Shown: positions 9,580-18,661, counted from the stretch's first letter. The stretch is 64,000 nt of DNA from an uncultured Parabacteroides sp. (GCF_902493135.1 NZ_CABUOD010000014.1:1-64000), one strand, 5' to 3'. Numbers and translations are program-made. Notes: generated by a model not told the origin, from the sequence alone.

Positions 9580-9608
9580 TTGTTTTTGTTTTTTAGTTAT
9601 TATTTTTG
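9580..9608 (+). promoter_or_regulatory. Candidate promoter of the RiPP operon
   Basis: TTG at 9580-9582, then 18 nt, then TATTTTTG at 9601-9608 (perfect TAnnTTTG). It would give a leader of roughly 185 nt with a small hairpin (AATCAA-AGAG-TTGATT, 9615-9630) and a 10-bp palindrome TTAACGTTAA at 9778-9787, just before the precursor start. The AT-rich context makes chance matches likely. Confidence 0.4.
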
Positions 9609-9799
9609 AAGAATAATCAAAGAGTTGATTTTTCAAAGACATTGAAGGAAAAAATAATGTGTTTTTGAGTTTGATCAAAAAGTGGGGAAGGTATCATGAA
9701 AACTTTGTCATATAGAAGATCATAGGAAAAACTCTTTAGAGGACTTCTCGTGCGCGAAAGCAGATATGTAGATTTTATTAACGTTAAAACGTAGAAATC

Positions 9800-9997
9800 A
9801 TGAACAAAAGAGTCTTTAAGTTAGAAGAATTGAGTCTTCCATTGGATGATTTGATTCTGGAAGACGATGAATTACGATTGGTTAAAGGAGGTATGGGAGT
9901 AACCTCTAATAATGGAAATTGTAATTGCGATTGTAGTTGTTCAACCAATGGTAATTGCAATTGTAGGTGTAGTTGCGGTGGTGCAACTACTGCTTAA
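9800..9997 (+). CDS. RiPP precursor peptide, double-Gly leader, duplicated Cys-x-Cys core
   Basis: A 65-residue precursor. Residues 1-31 form an acidic leader ending LRLVKGG, a double-glycine site of the kind cut by C39 peptidases; one is encoded in the same operon. The 34-residue core has eight cysteines (41, 43, 45, 47, 53, 55, 57, 59) in two copies of N-G-N-C-N-C-x-C-S-C with a 12-residue period, followed by GGATTA. The leader resembles the Bacteroidales GG-leader peptides modified by radical SAM enzymes. The maturase starts 14 nt downstream. Plausible modifications, all inferred, are thioether crosslinks by the radical SAM enzyme and glycosylation (on Cys, Ser or Thr) by the two glycosyltransferases. 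The AT-rich codon use matches the next gene. Confidence 0.85.
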   Translation: MNKRVFKLEELSLPLDDLILEDDELRLVKGGMGVTSNNGNCNCDCSCSTNGNCNCRCSCGGATTA

Positions 9998-10011
9998 TTT
10001 GCGTAAATTGT

Positions 10012-11322
10012 ATGAAAATTAGTTTTTACACTTACTTTATACCTAAAAATGAGAATGTTATTTGTTATAATACATTGTCTGATACAATAATGTTAATATC
10101 AAAAAAAACATATGATAATTTTATTGCAACTAATTTGACGGATTTTGGCGAAAAATATCCTAATGTGTTTAAAGCCTTTATAAGTAATGGATTCATTATA
10201 AATGAAGATATAAATGAATTAGAGTTGATTAGAAAAGCAAATTATGATATTATACATAAGTCAAAATATTATCATTTAGTAATACTTCCAACAATTGAAT
10301 GTAATTTGAGATGTTGGTATTGTTTTGAAACTCATGTAAAAGGAAGGATTAGCGATGAAATTAAAAAGCGTATAGTCAAACATGTTCAGAAAAAAATAGA
10401 CAAAAGCGAAATAGATAGCATATTTCTTGATTTTTTTGGAGGAGAACCTCTCTTAAATTTTACAGAAGACACATATCCTTTAGCAAAGGAAGTACAGAAA
10501 ATAATGGAAAATAATAATTTACCATTTTCGACTTTTTTTACGACCAATGGTACATTGATTAATAAAGATATTATTGATAAGTTATCTGAAATTAATCCTT
10601 CTTTTCAAATAACTTTGGATGGATGTAAAGAAAGACACGACAAAATACGTTTTTACAAAAGTAATACAAAAGGTTCTTATGAAGATATAATCAATAGTAT
10701 ACATTTGATTAATACAAATATATCAAATTCAAAAATGAATATTCGTATTAATTATGATGAGCAGACATTGAATAGGATAGATGATATTTTAAATGATTTA
10801 AAAGATTTAGATAGGAGTAGAATAGAAATACATTTTGAACGGATATGGCAGATCCCTGGAAAAGTGGAAAATAGGAAATTGATTGATATGATAAACTTAT
10901 TTTCTTTAAATGGTTTTCATGTTTCTTATTTAAATTGGAGAAAAGATTCTTGTGCTTGTAAGGCTGATAGAAAGAATGAAGCTGCGATTAATTATGATGG
11001 CTCCGTATATAAATGTACAGGAAGAGATTTTGTTTCAGAAAAAAGGGAAGGAATATTATTGGAAAATGGCGATATACAGTGGAAACAAGATATTGGAAAA
11101 CGATTTGAAAAAGCAACATTTGAAAATAGAAAATGTTTGTCTTGCAAAATGCTTCCAGTTTGTATGGGACCTTGTTCTCAAAAAATATCAGAATTAAAAG
11201 ATAAGGAAGATATATCAAGTGTGTGCATGTTTAATGCGCTTGAAATGGAATTGGGTGAATATATAGAGTTATTGTATAATAATAGACTTCTATATGATCG
11301 ATATAATAGTGTGAATCAATAA
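10012..11322 (+). CDS. Radical SAM/SPASM peptide maturase
   Basis: 436 residues. The start is ATG 10012; an in-frame TTG at 9973 lies inside the precursor gene. Residues 1-85 look like a leader-binding segment (MLISKKTYDNFI, then FISNGFIINEDINELE), as in other RiPP maturases. The radical SAM motif is C97-x3-C101-x2-C104 (CNLRCWYC), followed by FFGGEPLL at about 141-148. The C-terminal SPASM region supplies cysteines 314, 316, 335, 375, 378, 384, 388 and 405 for auxiliary iron-sulfur clusters. It most likely installs crosslinks or other changes on the Cys-rich core peptide. The gene is markedly more AT-rich than genes beyond 11.3 kb, which suggests separate acquisition with the precursor. Confidence 0.9.
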   Translation: MKISFYTYFIPKNENVICYNTLSDTIMLISKKTYDNFIATNLTDFGEKYPNVFKAFISNGFIINEDINELELIRKANYDIIHKSKYYHLVILPTIECNLRCWYCFETHVKGRISDEIKKRIVKHVQKKIDKSEIDSIFLDFFGGEPLLNFTEDTYPLAKEVQKIMENNNLPFSTFFTTNGTLINKDIIDKLSEINPSFQITLDGCKERHDKIRFYKSNTKGSYEDIINSIHLINTNISNSKMNIRINYDEQTLNRIDDILNDLKDLDRSRIEIHFERIWQIPGKVENRKLIDMINLFSLNGFHVSYLNWRKDSCACKADRKNEAAINYDGSVYKCTGRDFVSEKREGILLENGDIQWKQDIGKRFEKATFENRKCLSCKMLPVCMGPCSQKISELKDKEDISSVCMFNALEMELGEYIELLYNNRLLYDRYNSVNQ

Positions 11323-11331
11323 AATAATATT

Positions 11332-13671
11332 ATGCAGAATCTAAAGAATCTTTTTCTTTCCCCGAAAGGGCATCTGATGATTTTTGTCTCGAATGTCTTT
11401 TGCTTAAGCATTGCGTTTGCTGCATTTGTATTGTTGATGTTCCAGATTAGATATGAGTGGGAGTATGACGGTTTTCACAAAGATGGAGATCGTATTTTTC
11501 GATTAGAGATTCGCTTGGCTGATAAAGGGGCAGGAGTTCTTTTTGCTCGACCTATGATTGATGAGTTTCTCAAGTCTTCTTCTATGATAGAGATCGGTGC
11601 TCCGATTAGAGGATATATCGGAAAGATTTCTTTTGATATAAAAAAGGGGGAAGAGATGTTCTCTTATATCGAATCTATACGTGAGATTTATCCGCAATAT
11701 CTTAAGTTGTTTAACTTTGAAGTTGTAGAAGGGGATCTTTCCGCTATGGCTCCGAATAGTTGAGCTATTCCAGAATCCATGGCGAAAAAACTATTCGGAG
11801 ACGAATCTGCTATAAACCAATCTATTGTTGCCGGTGATGATCTGTTGACTGTTGTCGCTGTTTATAAGGATTTTCCTGAAAATTCTGTTGTTAGGAATAT
11901 GATCTATTCGATATTGCCGGAAACTCGGGATGTAGGAGAATGGATGAATCTGAATTATCAACTTTTTGTGAAATTGGCGGATGCTAAGGCCGGAGATGAA
12001 ATTTTGGCTAATTTTAAAAAGACATTTAAAGATGAGAATTATGACTGGAACCGTGGAGAACTTTTCTTTACAAATATAAGCGACATTTATTTTGAAACAG
12101 ATACTAATTTTGATTCTCATACCGAAAAAGGAAGTCGAGCCATACTGTATACCTTAATTGGTATTGCCTTTCTTATTTTGGTGATTGCTGCTATTAACTT
12201 TATGAATTATTGTATAGCTGTAGTTCCGGTTCGGATAAAAAGTATAAATGTACAGAAAGTGTTGGGGCGATCGGATCGGTCTTTGCGTTTGGCTATACTA
12301 AAAGAAATTCTTGTTGTGACGATACTGGCATATTTACTAAGTATGTTATGGGTTTTTATGGCTTCTGATAGTGCTATTGCTGACTTGATCAAGCCTGATA
12401 TTTCATTGTCTGCAAATTGGTATTTTGTTGTAAAATTGTTTTTTATACCATTAACGATTGCTTTTTTAGCAGGGTTATATCCCTCTTTGTATGCGACATC
12501 TTTTTCTCCTGCTTTGGTTTTAAAAGGATCTTTTGCATTGTCTCCGACCGGACGGATGTTTCGGAATTGGATGGTTGGATTTCAATTTACGGCTTCTTTT
12601 GTCCTATTTATGGCATCTTTCTTTATTTTCTTGCAAAATAAATTCATGAAAAATGGCTCATTAGGATTTGATAAAGATCAGATTGTAATTGTTGAATTAG
12701 ATCAAAATTTAAATAAGAATTTATCAGTGTTGAAAGAAAAATGGATGGAGTTTAGCTCTGTTAAAAATATATCCTTTACCAGTGTTTTGTTTTGCGGATC
12801 TGATTATTATTCGGGCCGTTTTGCCGTGTACAAAGAAAATGAAATACAATTTCAAGCGATGTGGGTCGATTATGATTTTCCTGAGGTAATGGGCATCCCG
12901 GTTACAGAAGGGCGCACTTTTAGAAAAGAAGACAAGTTGCAGTTGACTGAAACATTTTTATTCAATGATATTGCTTATAAAAAATACAGTTTGAATACGA
13001 ACGATTATTTAAAGATGGGGGATCAGGATGGGGTTATCGTGGGTTGTATGCCGGATATCAAATATCGTTCATTTCGGAATGTGACAGAACCTCTGGCTTT
13101 TATTTTATCAAAAAGAGATGAAAACAGTAGCTCGCAGTATGCGTATGTGCGTGTGCAAGAAGGAGTGATGATGGACAAAGCTATTACTGATATTCGTAAG
13201 GGAATCGAGACGATAGATCCGTCTTCCGAAGTAAATGTTTATCCGTTTAATTATGTATTGGATAATACTTATAAAGCAGAAACGTCTTTGAATCTGATGA
13301 TTAGCTTGTTTAGTCTGGTTTCTATCTTAATCTCGTTTTTTGGAGTGATCGGGATAGTTGTTTTTGACAGCCAGTATAAGCGTAAAGAGGTTAGCTTGCG
13401 CAAAGTACATGGAGCAACAACGATTTCGATTATCAAGCGGTTTAATTCCGCCTATTTTCGGATTTTACTTTTGTCTTTTGTTCTGGCCGTTCCGATAACG
13501 GTTTATGGCATGCTTTATTGGTTACAAAATTTTGCTTATAAGATATCTTTAGATTGGTGGGTCTTTGCGGTTGTATTTCTGATAATATCTTCCATAACGG
13601 CTTTCATTGTTACAACTTTAACTTGGCGTGTGGCTAATCTGAATCCGGTAGAGAATTTGAAAACTGAATAA
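11332..13671 (+). pseudogene. FtsX/MacB-type ABC permease interrupted by an in-frame TGA
   Basis: Read through one TGA at 11761-11763, this is a single 779-codon frame of the Bacteroidetes FtsX-like permease type: an N-terminal membrane helix, periplasmic domain, a three-helix FtsX unit, and a second copy ending in ANLNPVENLKTE. The stop interrupts a conserved stretch (APNS, stop, AIPESMAKKLFGDES) with no frame change, so a point mutation, a sequencing error or recoding are the options. As written, translation yields a 143-residue fragment and possibly a 630-residue product from ATG 11779. No cognate MacB-like ATPase is encoded beside it. In related clusters such permeases may handle peptide export or self-protection; that role is inferred. 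Confidence 0.8.
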
Positions 13672-13675
13672 TGTA

Positions 13676-14620
13676 ATGAACGAGTTGACTGTCATAATCC
13701 CGTTTTTGAATGAAGGTTGGGAGATTTATAAAACCCTGGCAAGCATTCGTCGTACGGCAGGTAATCGTGTAGATATACTATTAGTCAATGATTGTTCGGA
13801 CGATTTATGTAACTATGAAGAATGGTCGAAGTTTTTCGGTACATCCTATATTAGGAACGATCAGCGGAGAGGGGTTGCTGAATCCCGGAATATCGGGGTG
13901 AGGAATATACAGACCGAATATTTCCTGATTATCGACGGGCACATGCGGTTTTACGACGATCAGTGGGTGGAAAAACTGCTGTCGAATTTGAAACAGGATG
14001 AACGGGCAATTTATTGTTGTAAATGCAGGCCATTGGATGTACAGGGAAAACTGATACCGAATAAGCCGTCTTTTGGAGCTTTTGTCGGTATGGATAATCA
14101 GGTCTTATTACCTCAATGGATAAGGGAAGATATACATCCGAATGAAAGAATCGTAAAGATCCCTTGCATATTGGGAGCTTCTTATGCCGGAGCCAAATCT
14201 TACTGGGAATATCTGAAAGGTTTGGAGGGGCTTTTGAATTTCGGGTATGACGAAACTTATTTGAGCATTAAGGTATGGCTGGAAGGTGGTTATTGCTATC
14301 TGCTGAAAGATATTGAAATCGGGCATAAGTTCAGGGACACTCCGCCTTATTCGTTTGACCAGCCGAAGATATTGTTCAATAAGTTATTGATATTGGAAAC
14401 TTTGTTTTCGGAAGATTATAAAGAGAGAATTTATAATATGATCCGGAAAGAATCGGGAGCATTGTTCAGAGATGCCCAAATGATTTATTTGGATTATTTG
14501 GACGAAATAGGACAGTTGCGGAGTTATTATGACAGCATACGGACAAGAGATTTCGATTCGTTTCTTTCTTTTAATGGCAAGTATTCATCTTTAAACCAGA
14601 TACCGGTATGCAGGATTTGA
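13676..14620 (+). CDS. Family 2 glycosyltransferase (polypeptide GalNAc-transferase-like)
   Basis: 314 residues, cytosolic, no signal peptide. It begins with the GT-A nucleotide-binding fold (LTVIIPFLNEG, then LLVNDCSDD at 36-44) and carries an acidic metal site variant (IIDGHMRF near residue 85, where DxD would be). The later part (LGASYAGAKSYW, then a segment ending SIKVWLEGG, then GHKFRD) resembles the acceptor half of polypeptide GalNAc-transferases. That similarity, and the position between peptide-maturation genes, suggest the precursor peptide is the acceptor; this is inference. It starts 5 nt after the permease stop and overlaps the next gene by 13 nt. Confidence 0.85.
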   Translation: MNELTVIIPFLNEGWEIYKTLASIRRTAGNRVDILLVNDCSDDLCNYEEWSKFFGTSYIRNDQRRGVAESRNIGVRNIQTEYFLIIDGHMRFYDDQWVEKLLSNLKQDERAIYCCKCRPLDVQGKLIPNKPSFGAFVGMDNQVLLPQWIREDIHPNERIVKIPCILGASYAGAKSYWEYLKGLEGLLNFGYDETYLSIKVWLEGGYCYLLKDIEIGHKFRDTPPYSFDQPKILFNKLLILETLFSEDYKERIYNMIRKESGALFRDAQMIYLDYLDEIGQLRSYYDSIRTRDFDSFLSFNGKYSSLNQIPVCRI

Positions 14621-16095
14621 CAAATATATCTGTGCCGAAAATCAGCATCGTAATGCCTGTTTATAACGGAGCATCCTGTATAGAAGATGCTTTGTGCAGT
14701 ATTTTGGGGCAGTCTTTCAGTGATTTTGAACTGATAATTCTGGATGACGGCTCTACGGATGATACGGTGGAGATCATACAAGAGTATGCTGACGAACGGA
14801 TTTGTTTGTACCGTTGTCGGCATGATTTTATAGCTTCGTTGAATCGGGGTATTTCTCTGGCGAAAGGAGATTATATCGTCCGGATGGATGCCGACGATAA
14901 AATGTTTCCGGACCGGTTGGCCGAACAGTTCCGTTTTATGGAGGAACATCCCGATATTGCTGTTTGCGGTAGTTGGGCAAGAACTTTCGGAGCAAGTGAC
15001 GAATTGTTGAGGACGCCTGAACAGGATGTCGATATACGGGTAGGATTGCTTTATTATAATGTCCTTATACATCCGTCCGCGATCATAAGACGGCAAGCGG
15101 TAGATAATTTTATGCGAGCGAAGAACAGGAGCGAATTGTATGACAGAGATTATATCTATGCGGAAGATTATAAGTTATGGGTAGAGATGGCTTTATCCGG
15201 ATTTAGATTTGCTAATCTGTCGAAGGTGCTTTTGCTCTATCGCCGGTCTGATTCGCAGGTGACTTCCTTATTTTTGGATCAGGTTATGCGAAAGACAGGG
15301 GATGTTCAGCGTTATTATGTGGAAGCACTTATCCGGGAGCTACCGGATGATGTTTCCTCTTGGTATATTCAGAGTATGGAAATGCCGGAATCTTTGCCGG
15401 TTGTAAAGAAACGGCTTTCCGAAGCCTTGTTTTGGAAGGATGAGATTTACAATTATATCCGATGGTATAAAGGTGAGATTCCTCGGTTGTATTTTACGCC
15501 TCCCCCTTTGCCGGAACAATGTATAGAATGGGATACGGTTCAAATGTCGGCAATTTTTACATGGACAGAGTTGCATCAGAAGCCGAAATATTTGAAATCT
15601 TTGAGACTGTCACCTGATGCTTTTACTGGAAAAAAGGTGTTGGATATTGGTGCAGGGCCTGTTCCGAGCGGAACTTGTTTTGATGATTGCCAGTTGTTTT
15701 GTTTGGATCCTCTGAATCCTGTATATCGTATGTTGGGTTTTCCTCAGGATTTATATACGGATGTGGTGTTTATAAATGATCCGGCAGAACAGATATCTGT
15801 GGAAGATTGTTTTTTTGATGCTATCATATCGGTCAATGCTATTGATCATGTGGATTGTTTGGAGAAAGTCGCTGAAGAATTACAGAGGGTTGCCAAGCCA
15901 GGTTGCAGTTTTGCTATGCACGTGCATTATCATAACGCTACTGTTTATGAACCGATAGAGATTGACGACGAGATGTTCAGTCGATTGTTCGGTTGGGTAG
16001 ACGGGTTGAGAAAAGTCGGTCGGTCGCAGGAATCTTATAGCCGGTCGGTCGGTGAAGGTGAAGAATTTGTTTTATGGAGTAATATGCATTCCTGA
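14608..16095 (+). CDS. Glycosyltransferase-methyltransferase fusion
   Basis: 495 residues with two enzymes in one chain. Residues about 10-230 are a GT2 domain: ISIVMPVYNGA, LDDGSTDD near 46-52, and MDADDK near 93-97 as the metal-binding site. Residues about 335-495 are a class I methyltransferase: motif I VLDIGAGPVPSG near residue 343, a downstream acidic residue (CLDPLNP) for the SAM ribose, and AIISVNAIDHVD as motif IV. The pairing suggests a sugar is attached and then methylated, or that sugar and methyl groups go onto the same product. In a RiPP operon the likely substrate is the Cys-rich peptide (inferred). It overlaps genes on both sides (13 nt and 1 nt), so translation is probably coupled. 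Confidence 0.85.
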   Translation: MQDLTNISVPKISIVMPVYNGASCIEDALCSILGQSFSDFELIILDDGSTDDTVEIIQEYADERICLYRCRHDFIASLNRGISLAKGDYIVRMDADDKMFPDRLAEQFRFMEEHPDIAVCGSWARTFGASDELLRTPEQDVDIRVGLLYYNVLIHPSAIIRRQAVDNFMRAKNRSELYDRDYIYAEDYKLWVEMALSGFRFANLSKVLLLYRRSDSQVTSLFLDQVMRKTGDVQRYYVEALIRELPDDVSSWYIQSMEMPESLPVVKKRLSEALFWKDEIYNYIRWYKGEIPRLYFTPPPLPEQCIEWDTVQMSAIFTWTELHQKPKYLKSLRLSPDAFTGKKVLDIGAGPVPSGTCFDDCQLFCLDPLNPVYRMLGFPQDLYTDVVFINDPAEQISVEDCFFDAIISVNAIDHVDCLEKVAEELQRVAKPGCSFAMHVHYHNATVYEPIEIDDEMFSRLFGWVDGLRKVGRSQESYSRSVGEGEEFVLWSNMHS

Positions 16096-18308
16096 TGATA
16101 AATGACTTTCCTCATATCAAGCAGCCGGATGCGATGGAATGCGGGGCGACTTGCCTTCGTATGATCTGCAAATATTACGGTAAGGATTATTCTGCCGAAA
16201 CGATGCAAGATTTGTGTATTGTTACGCACGAAGGAGTCTCTTTGCTTAGTATGAGTGATGCAGCCGAATATTTGGGATTCCGTACAGTGTGTGGTCGTTT
16301 GACATTGGAAAAGTTGGTTACACAGCGTCCTTTCCCTTGTATTCTGCATTGGAATCAGGAACATTTTGTTGTTTTGTATGATGTAAAGACCAAACGGAAC
16401 GGTAAAAACATCTACTATATTGCTGATCCGGGAAAAGGATTGTTGAAATTGCGAGATGATGCTTTCGGAGAAGCTTGGATCTGTACTCGGAGTCGGGGAG
16501 AGGAAAAAGGTGTTTTGATGGCTTTGCAACCTACACCGGCTTTTTACCAGAAAGAGGATGTGAAAAGACAGGGCAATCCCTTTCGGTTTTTATGGGGATA
16601 TATGATGCCTTATAAACGTTTTTTTGTCCAGTTGATATTAGGGCTTTTGTTAGGTAGTTTGTTACAACTATTGTTCCCGTTTCTTACGCAAGCGATTGTT
16701 GATAAAGGAATTGCCGGGAAAAATCTGAATTTGATATATCTGATTTTAGCCGGACAGTTGATGTTGGTGTTGAGCCGGGCTTCAGTCGATTTTATACGAC
16801 GTTGGATTTTGTTGCATATCAGTATACGGATAAATATATCCTTGTTATCGGATTTCTTGATTAAGCTGATGCGATTGCCCATGCAATTTTTCGACACTAA
16901 AATGACTGGTGATCTTTTACAGCGTATCGGAGACCATGAACGGGTGGAACGTTTCCTGACGGCACAGACCTTAACAGTGATCTTCTCAATATTCAGTTTT
17001 GTTGTTTTTGGAGGTGTTTTACTTTATTACAACCGGTTGATTTTTATGATATTCTTGGTTGGAAGTATGCTGTATGGAGGATGGGTTGTGTTATTTCTGA
17101 AAAAACGTCGCCTTTTGGATTACCAGGAATTTGAACAACGGGCACGTAACCAGAGTAAAACGATGCAGATGTTAAATGGGATGCAAGAAATTAAATTGCA
17201 GAATTGTGAACGTCGTCGCCGATGGGAATGGGAAGATATACAGGCTGACTTGTTCCAAACCAGTATCACATCCATGAAATTGCAACAAAATCAAGAGGCG
17301 GGGAGTATATTGGTCAATGAAATAAAAAATATAGTGATTACGGTTGTGGCTGCAACTTCTGTGGTGAGTGGGGAATTATCATTGGGCATGATGTTGTCCA
17401 TTCAGTATATTATCGGACAACTGAATGCGCCGATCGAACAGTTTGTCCAATTTATTTATGGTTGGCAAGACGTGCAGATCAGCCTGGAGCGGATGAGCGA
17501 AATCCGGGAACGAAAAGAAGAAGAGACAGAAGAAAGACCGGTTACCTGCTTTACGGATGAGAAAGGATCACAAGGTATAGTTCTGCAGCATGTAACGTTT
17601 CAGTATGAAGGAATACGTTCTCCTAAAGTTTTGGATGATGTCTGCCTGACTATTCCGGAGGGGAAAATAACGGCGATAGTCGGAACGAGCGGTAGCGGGA
17701 AAACGACATTGATTAAATTGCTGTTAGGATATTATAATCCGGTTGGCGGAACTATACAAATCGGAGGGTGCGATTTGAAGTATTTTAATTTACGTTGGTG
17801 GCGTAGTCAGTGCGGTGCGGTTATGCAGGACGGATATGTCTTTTCCGAATCAATAGCCCGAAATATTGCGGTGGATGACGGAAATATTGATCAGGCTCGG
17901 CTGTTGTTGGCTGCCCGTATTGCCAATATAGAGGAATTTGTAGAACATCTGCCTTTGAAATATAATACAATGATAGGACAAGACGGACAGGGAGTCAGCC
18001 AGGGACAGCGACAACGGATATTGATTGCGCGTGCAGTTTATAAAAATCCGTCTTTCTTGTTCTTCGATGAAGCGACCAACTCATTAGATGCCAACAACGA
18101 AAGAGCTATAGTGGAAAATTTGACAGGATTTTATAAAGGTAAAACGGTTGTGATTGTTGCACATCGGTTGAGTACGGTCAGAGATGCCGATCAGATCGTT
18201 GTATTAGAAAAAGGCCGGATTGTGGAGGTCGGAAATCATGTTTCCCTGATAGAGCAGAAAGGGGCTTATTATAATTTGATACGAAATCAGTTGGAATTAG
18301 GAAATTAA
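16095..18308 (+). CDS. C39 peptidase-containing ABC exporter (bacteriocin type)
   Basis: 737 residues in the standard three-part layout. Residues 1-150 are a C39 peptidase with Q10, catalytic C16 (MECGATC), H90 (QEHFVVL) and D111 (ADPGKG); this domain removes double-Gly leaders. Residues about 165-460 form the six-helix transmembrane domain. The C-terminal ATPase has Walker A (GTSGSGKTT), signature (VSQGQRQR), Walker B (FLFFDEATNSLD) and the H-loop (AHRLST). It should cut the precursor after LVKGG and export the modified core across the inner membrane. It overlaps the preceding stop by one base. A membrane-fusion partner is expected, but only a stub follows. Confidence 0.93.
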   Translation: MINDFPHIKQPDAMECGATCLRMICKYYGKDYSAETMQDLCIVTHEGVSLLSMSDAAEYLGFRTVCGRLTLEKLVTQRPFPCILHWNQEHFVVLYDVKTKRNGKNIYYIADPGKGLLKLRDDAFGEAWICTRSRGEEKGVLMALQPTPAFYQKEDVKRQGNPFRFLWGYMMPYKRFFVQLILGLLLGSLLQLLFPFLTQAIVDKGIAGKNLNLIYLILAGQLMLVLSRASVDFIRRWILLHISIRINISLLSDFLIKLMRLPMQFFDTKMTGDLLQRIGDHERVERFLTAQTLTVIFSIFSFVVFGGVLLYYNRLIFMIFLVGSMLYGGWVVLFLKKRRLLDYQEFEQRARNQSKTMQMLNGMQEIKLQNCERRRRWEWEDIQADLFQTSITSMKLQQNQEAGSILVNEIKNIVITVVAATSVVSGELSLGMMLSIQYIIGQLNAPIEQFVQFIYGWQDVQISLERMSEIRERKEEETEERPVTCFTDEKGSQGIVLQHVTFQYEGIRSPKVLDDVCLTIPEGKITAIVGTSGSGKTTLIKLLLGYYNPVGGTIQIGGCDLKYFNLRWWRSQCGAVMQDGYVFSESIARNIAVDDGNIDQARLLLAARIANIEEFVEHLPLKYNTMIGQDGQGVSQGQRQRILIARAVYKNPSFLFFDEATNSLDANNERAIVENLTGFYKGKTVVIVAHRLSTVRDADQIVVLEKGRIVEVGNHVSLIEQKGAYYNLIRNQLELGN

Positions 18309-18325
18309 ACAGAGAGGAGTGTTAT

Positions 18326-18508
18326 ATGAATTATGAACAGATGAAGCGACAAGCGGAAGAGGAGCAAGATCAGATCGAATTGCGAAGTGAAAAAATCCGT
18401 AATATAATCGGCCAGATGCCGCCTTTTCTGATCAGGTGGGGAAATACGATCTTATTGGTTTTATTTTTATTGCTGGCGGCATTTTTTCTTATCTTTGTTG
18501 GCAAATGA
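18326..18508 (+). CDS. Truncated HlyD-family adaptor: N-terminal anchor only
   Basis: 60 residues: a charged helix (EEEQDQIELRSEKIRNIIGQMPP) and one membrane helix (about 38-58) ending FVGK and a stop. The IELRSEKIRNIIGQ motif, followed by a single membrane helix, is how HlyD-type adaptors paired with C39 exporters begin in Bacteroidetes; there a periplasmic lipoyl/coiled-coil domain of more than 300 residues follows. Here nothing homologous follows in any frame before the rubrerythrin promoter. It is 17 nt after the exporter stop and has a good ribosome site (AGAGAGGAG). It may be a deletion remnant or a functional mini-anchor. Confidence 0.65.
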   Translation: MNYEQMKRQAEEEQDQIELRSEKIRNIIGQMPPFLIRWGNTILLVLFLLLAAFFLIFVGK

Positions 18509-18569
18509 ATCATAGTACCTCTACCATAAATTTCATTTATCACCCTATAGAAATATTTTTACCTCAATA

Positions 18570-18602
18570 TTTGTAATCCCTCTGAACATTTTCCTACCTT
18601 TG
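18570..18602 (+). promoter_or_regulatory. Promoter of the rubrerythrin gene
   Basis: TTTG at 18570-18573, 21 nt, TACCTTTG at 18595-18602: full match to the Bacteroides consensus. The start codon is 59 nt further on. Confidence 0.75.
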
Positions 18603-18661
18603 AGCGTTATTTATTCAGGGCGATTAGACAAAATCATTTTATATATACATAAATTAGCGTT

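Larger units (their letters stand above)
8475..9799. other. 1.3-kb gene-poor spacer before the RiPP cluster
   Basis: No convincing gene is seen on either strand. The spacer is AT-rich, and contains the SulP promoter at its left end, a three-hairpin block at 9202-9312, and the presumed RiPP promoter near 9580-9608. A minus-strand ORF at 8674-8892 lacks any recognisable protein features. Such a long spacer next to an AT-rich peptide cluster may be the scar of an insertion or deletion. Confidence 0.6.

Noticed and set aside
11761..11763. Selenocysteine codon
   Set aside because: The site is not a catalytic Cys position of a redox enzyme and no selenocysteine insertion hairpin is apparent just downstream; mutation or error is simpler.
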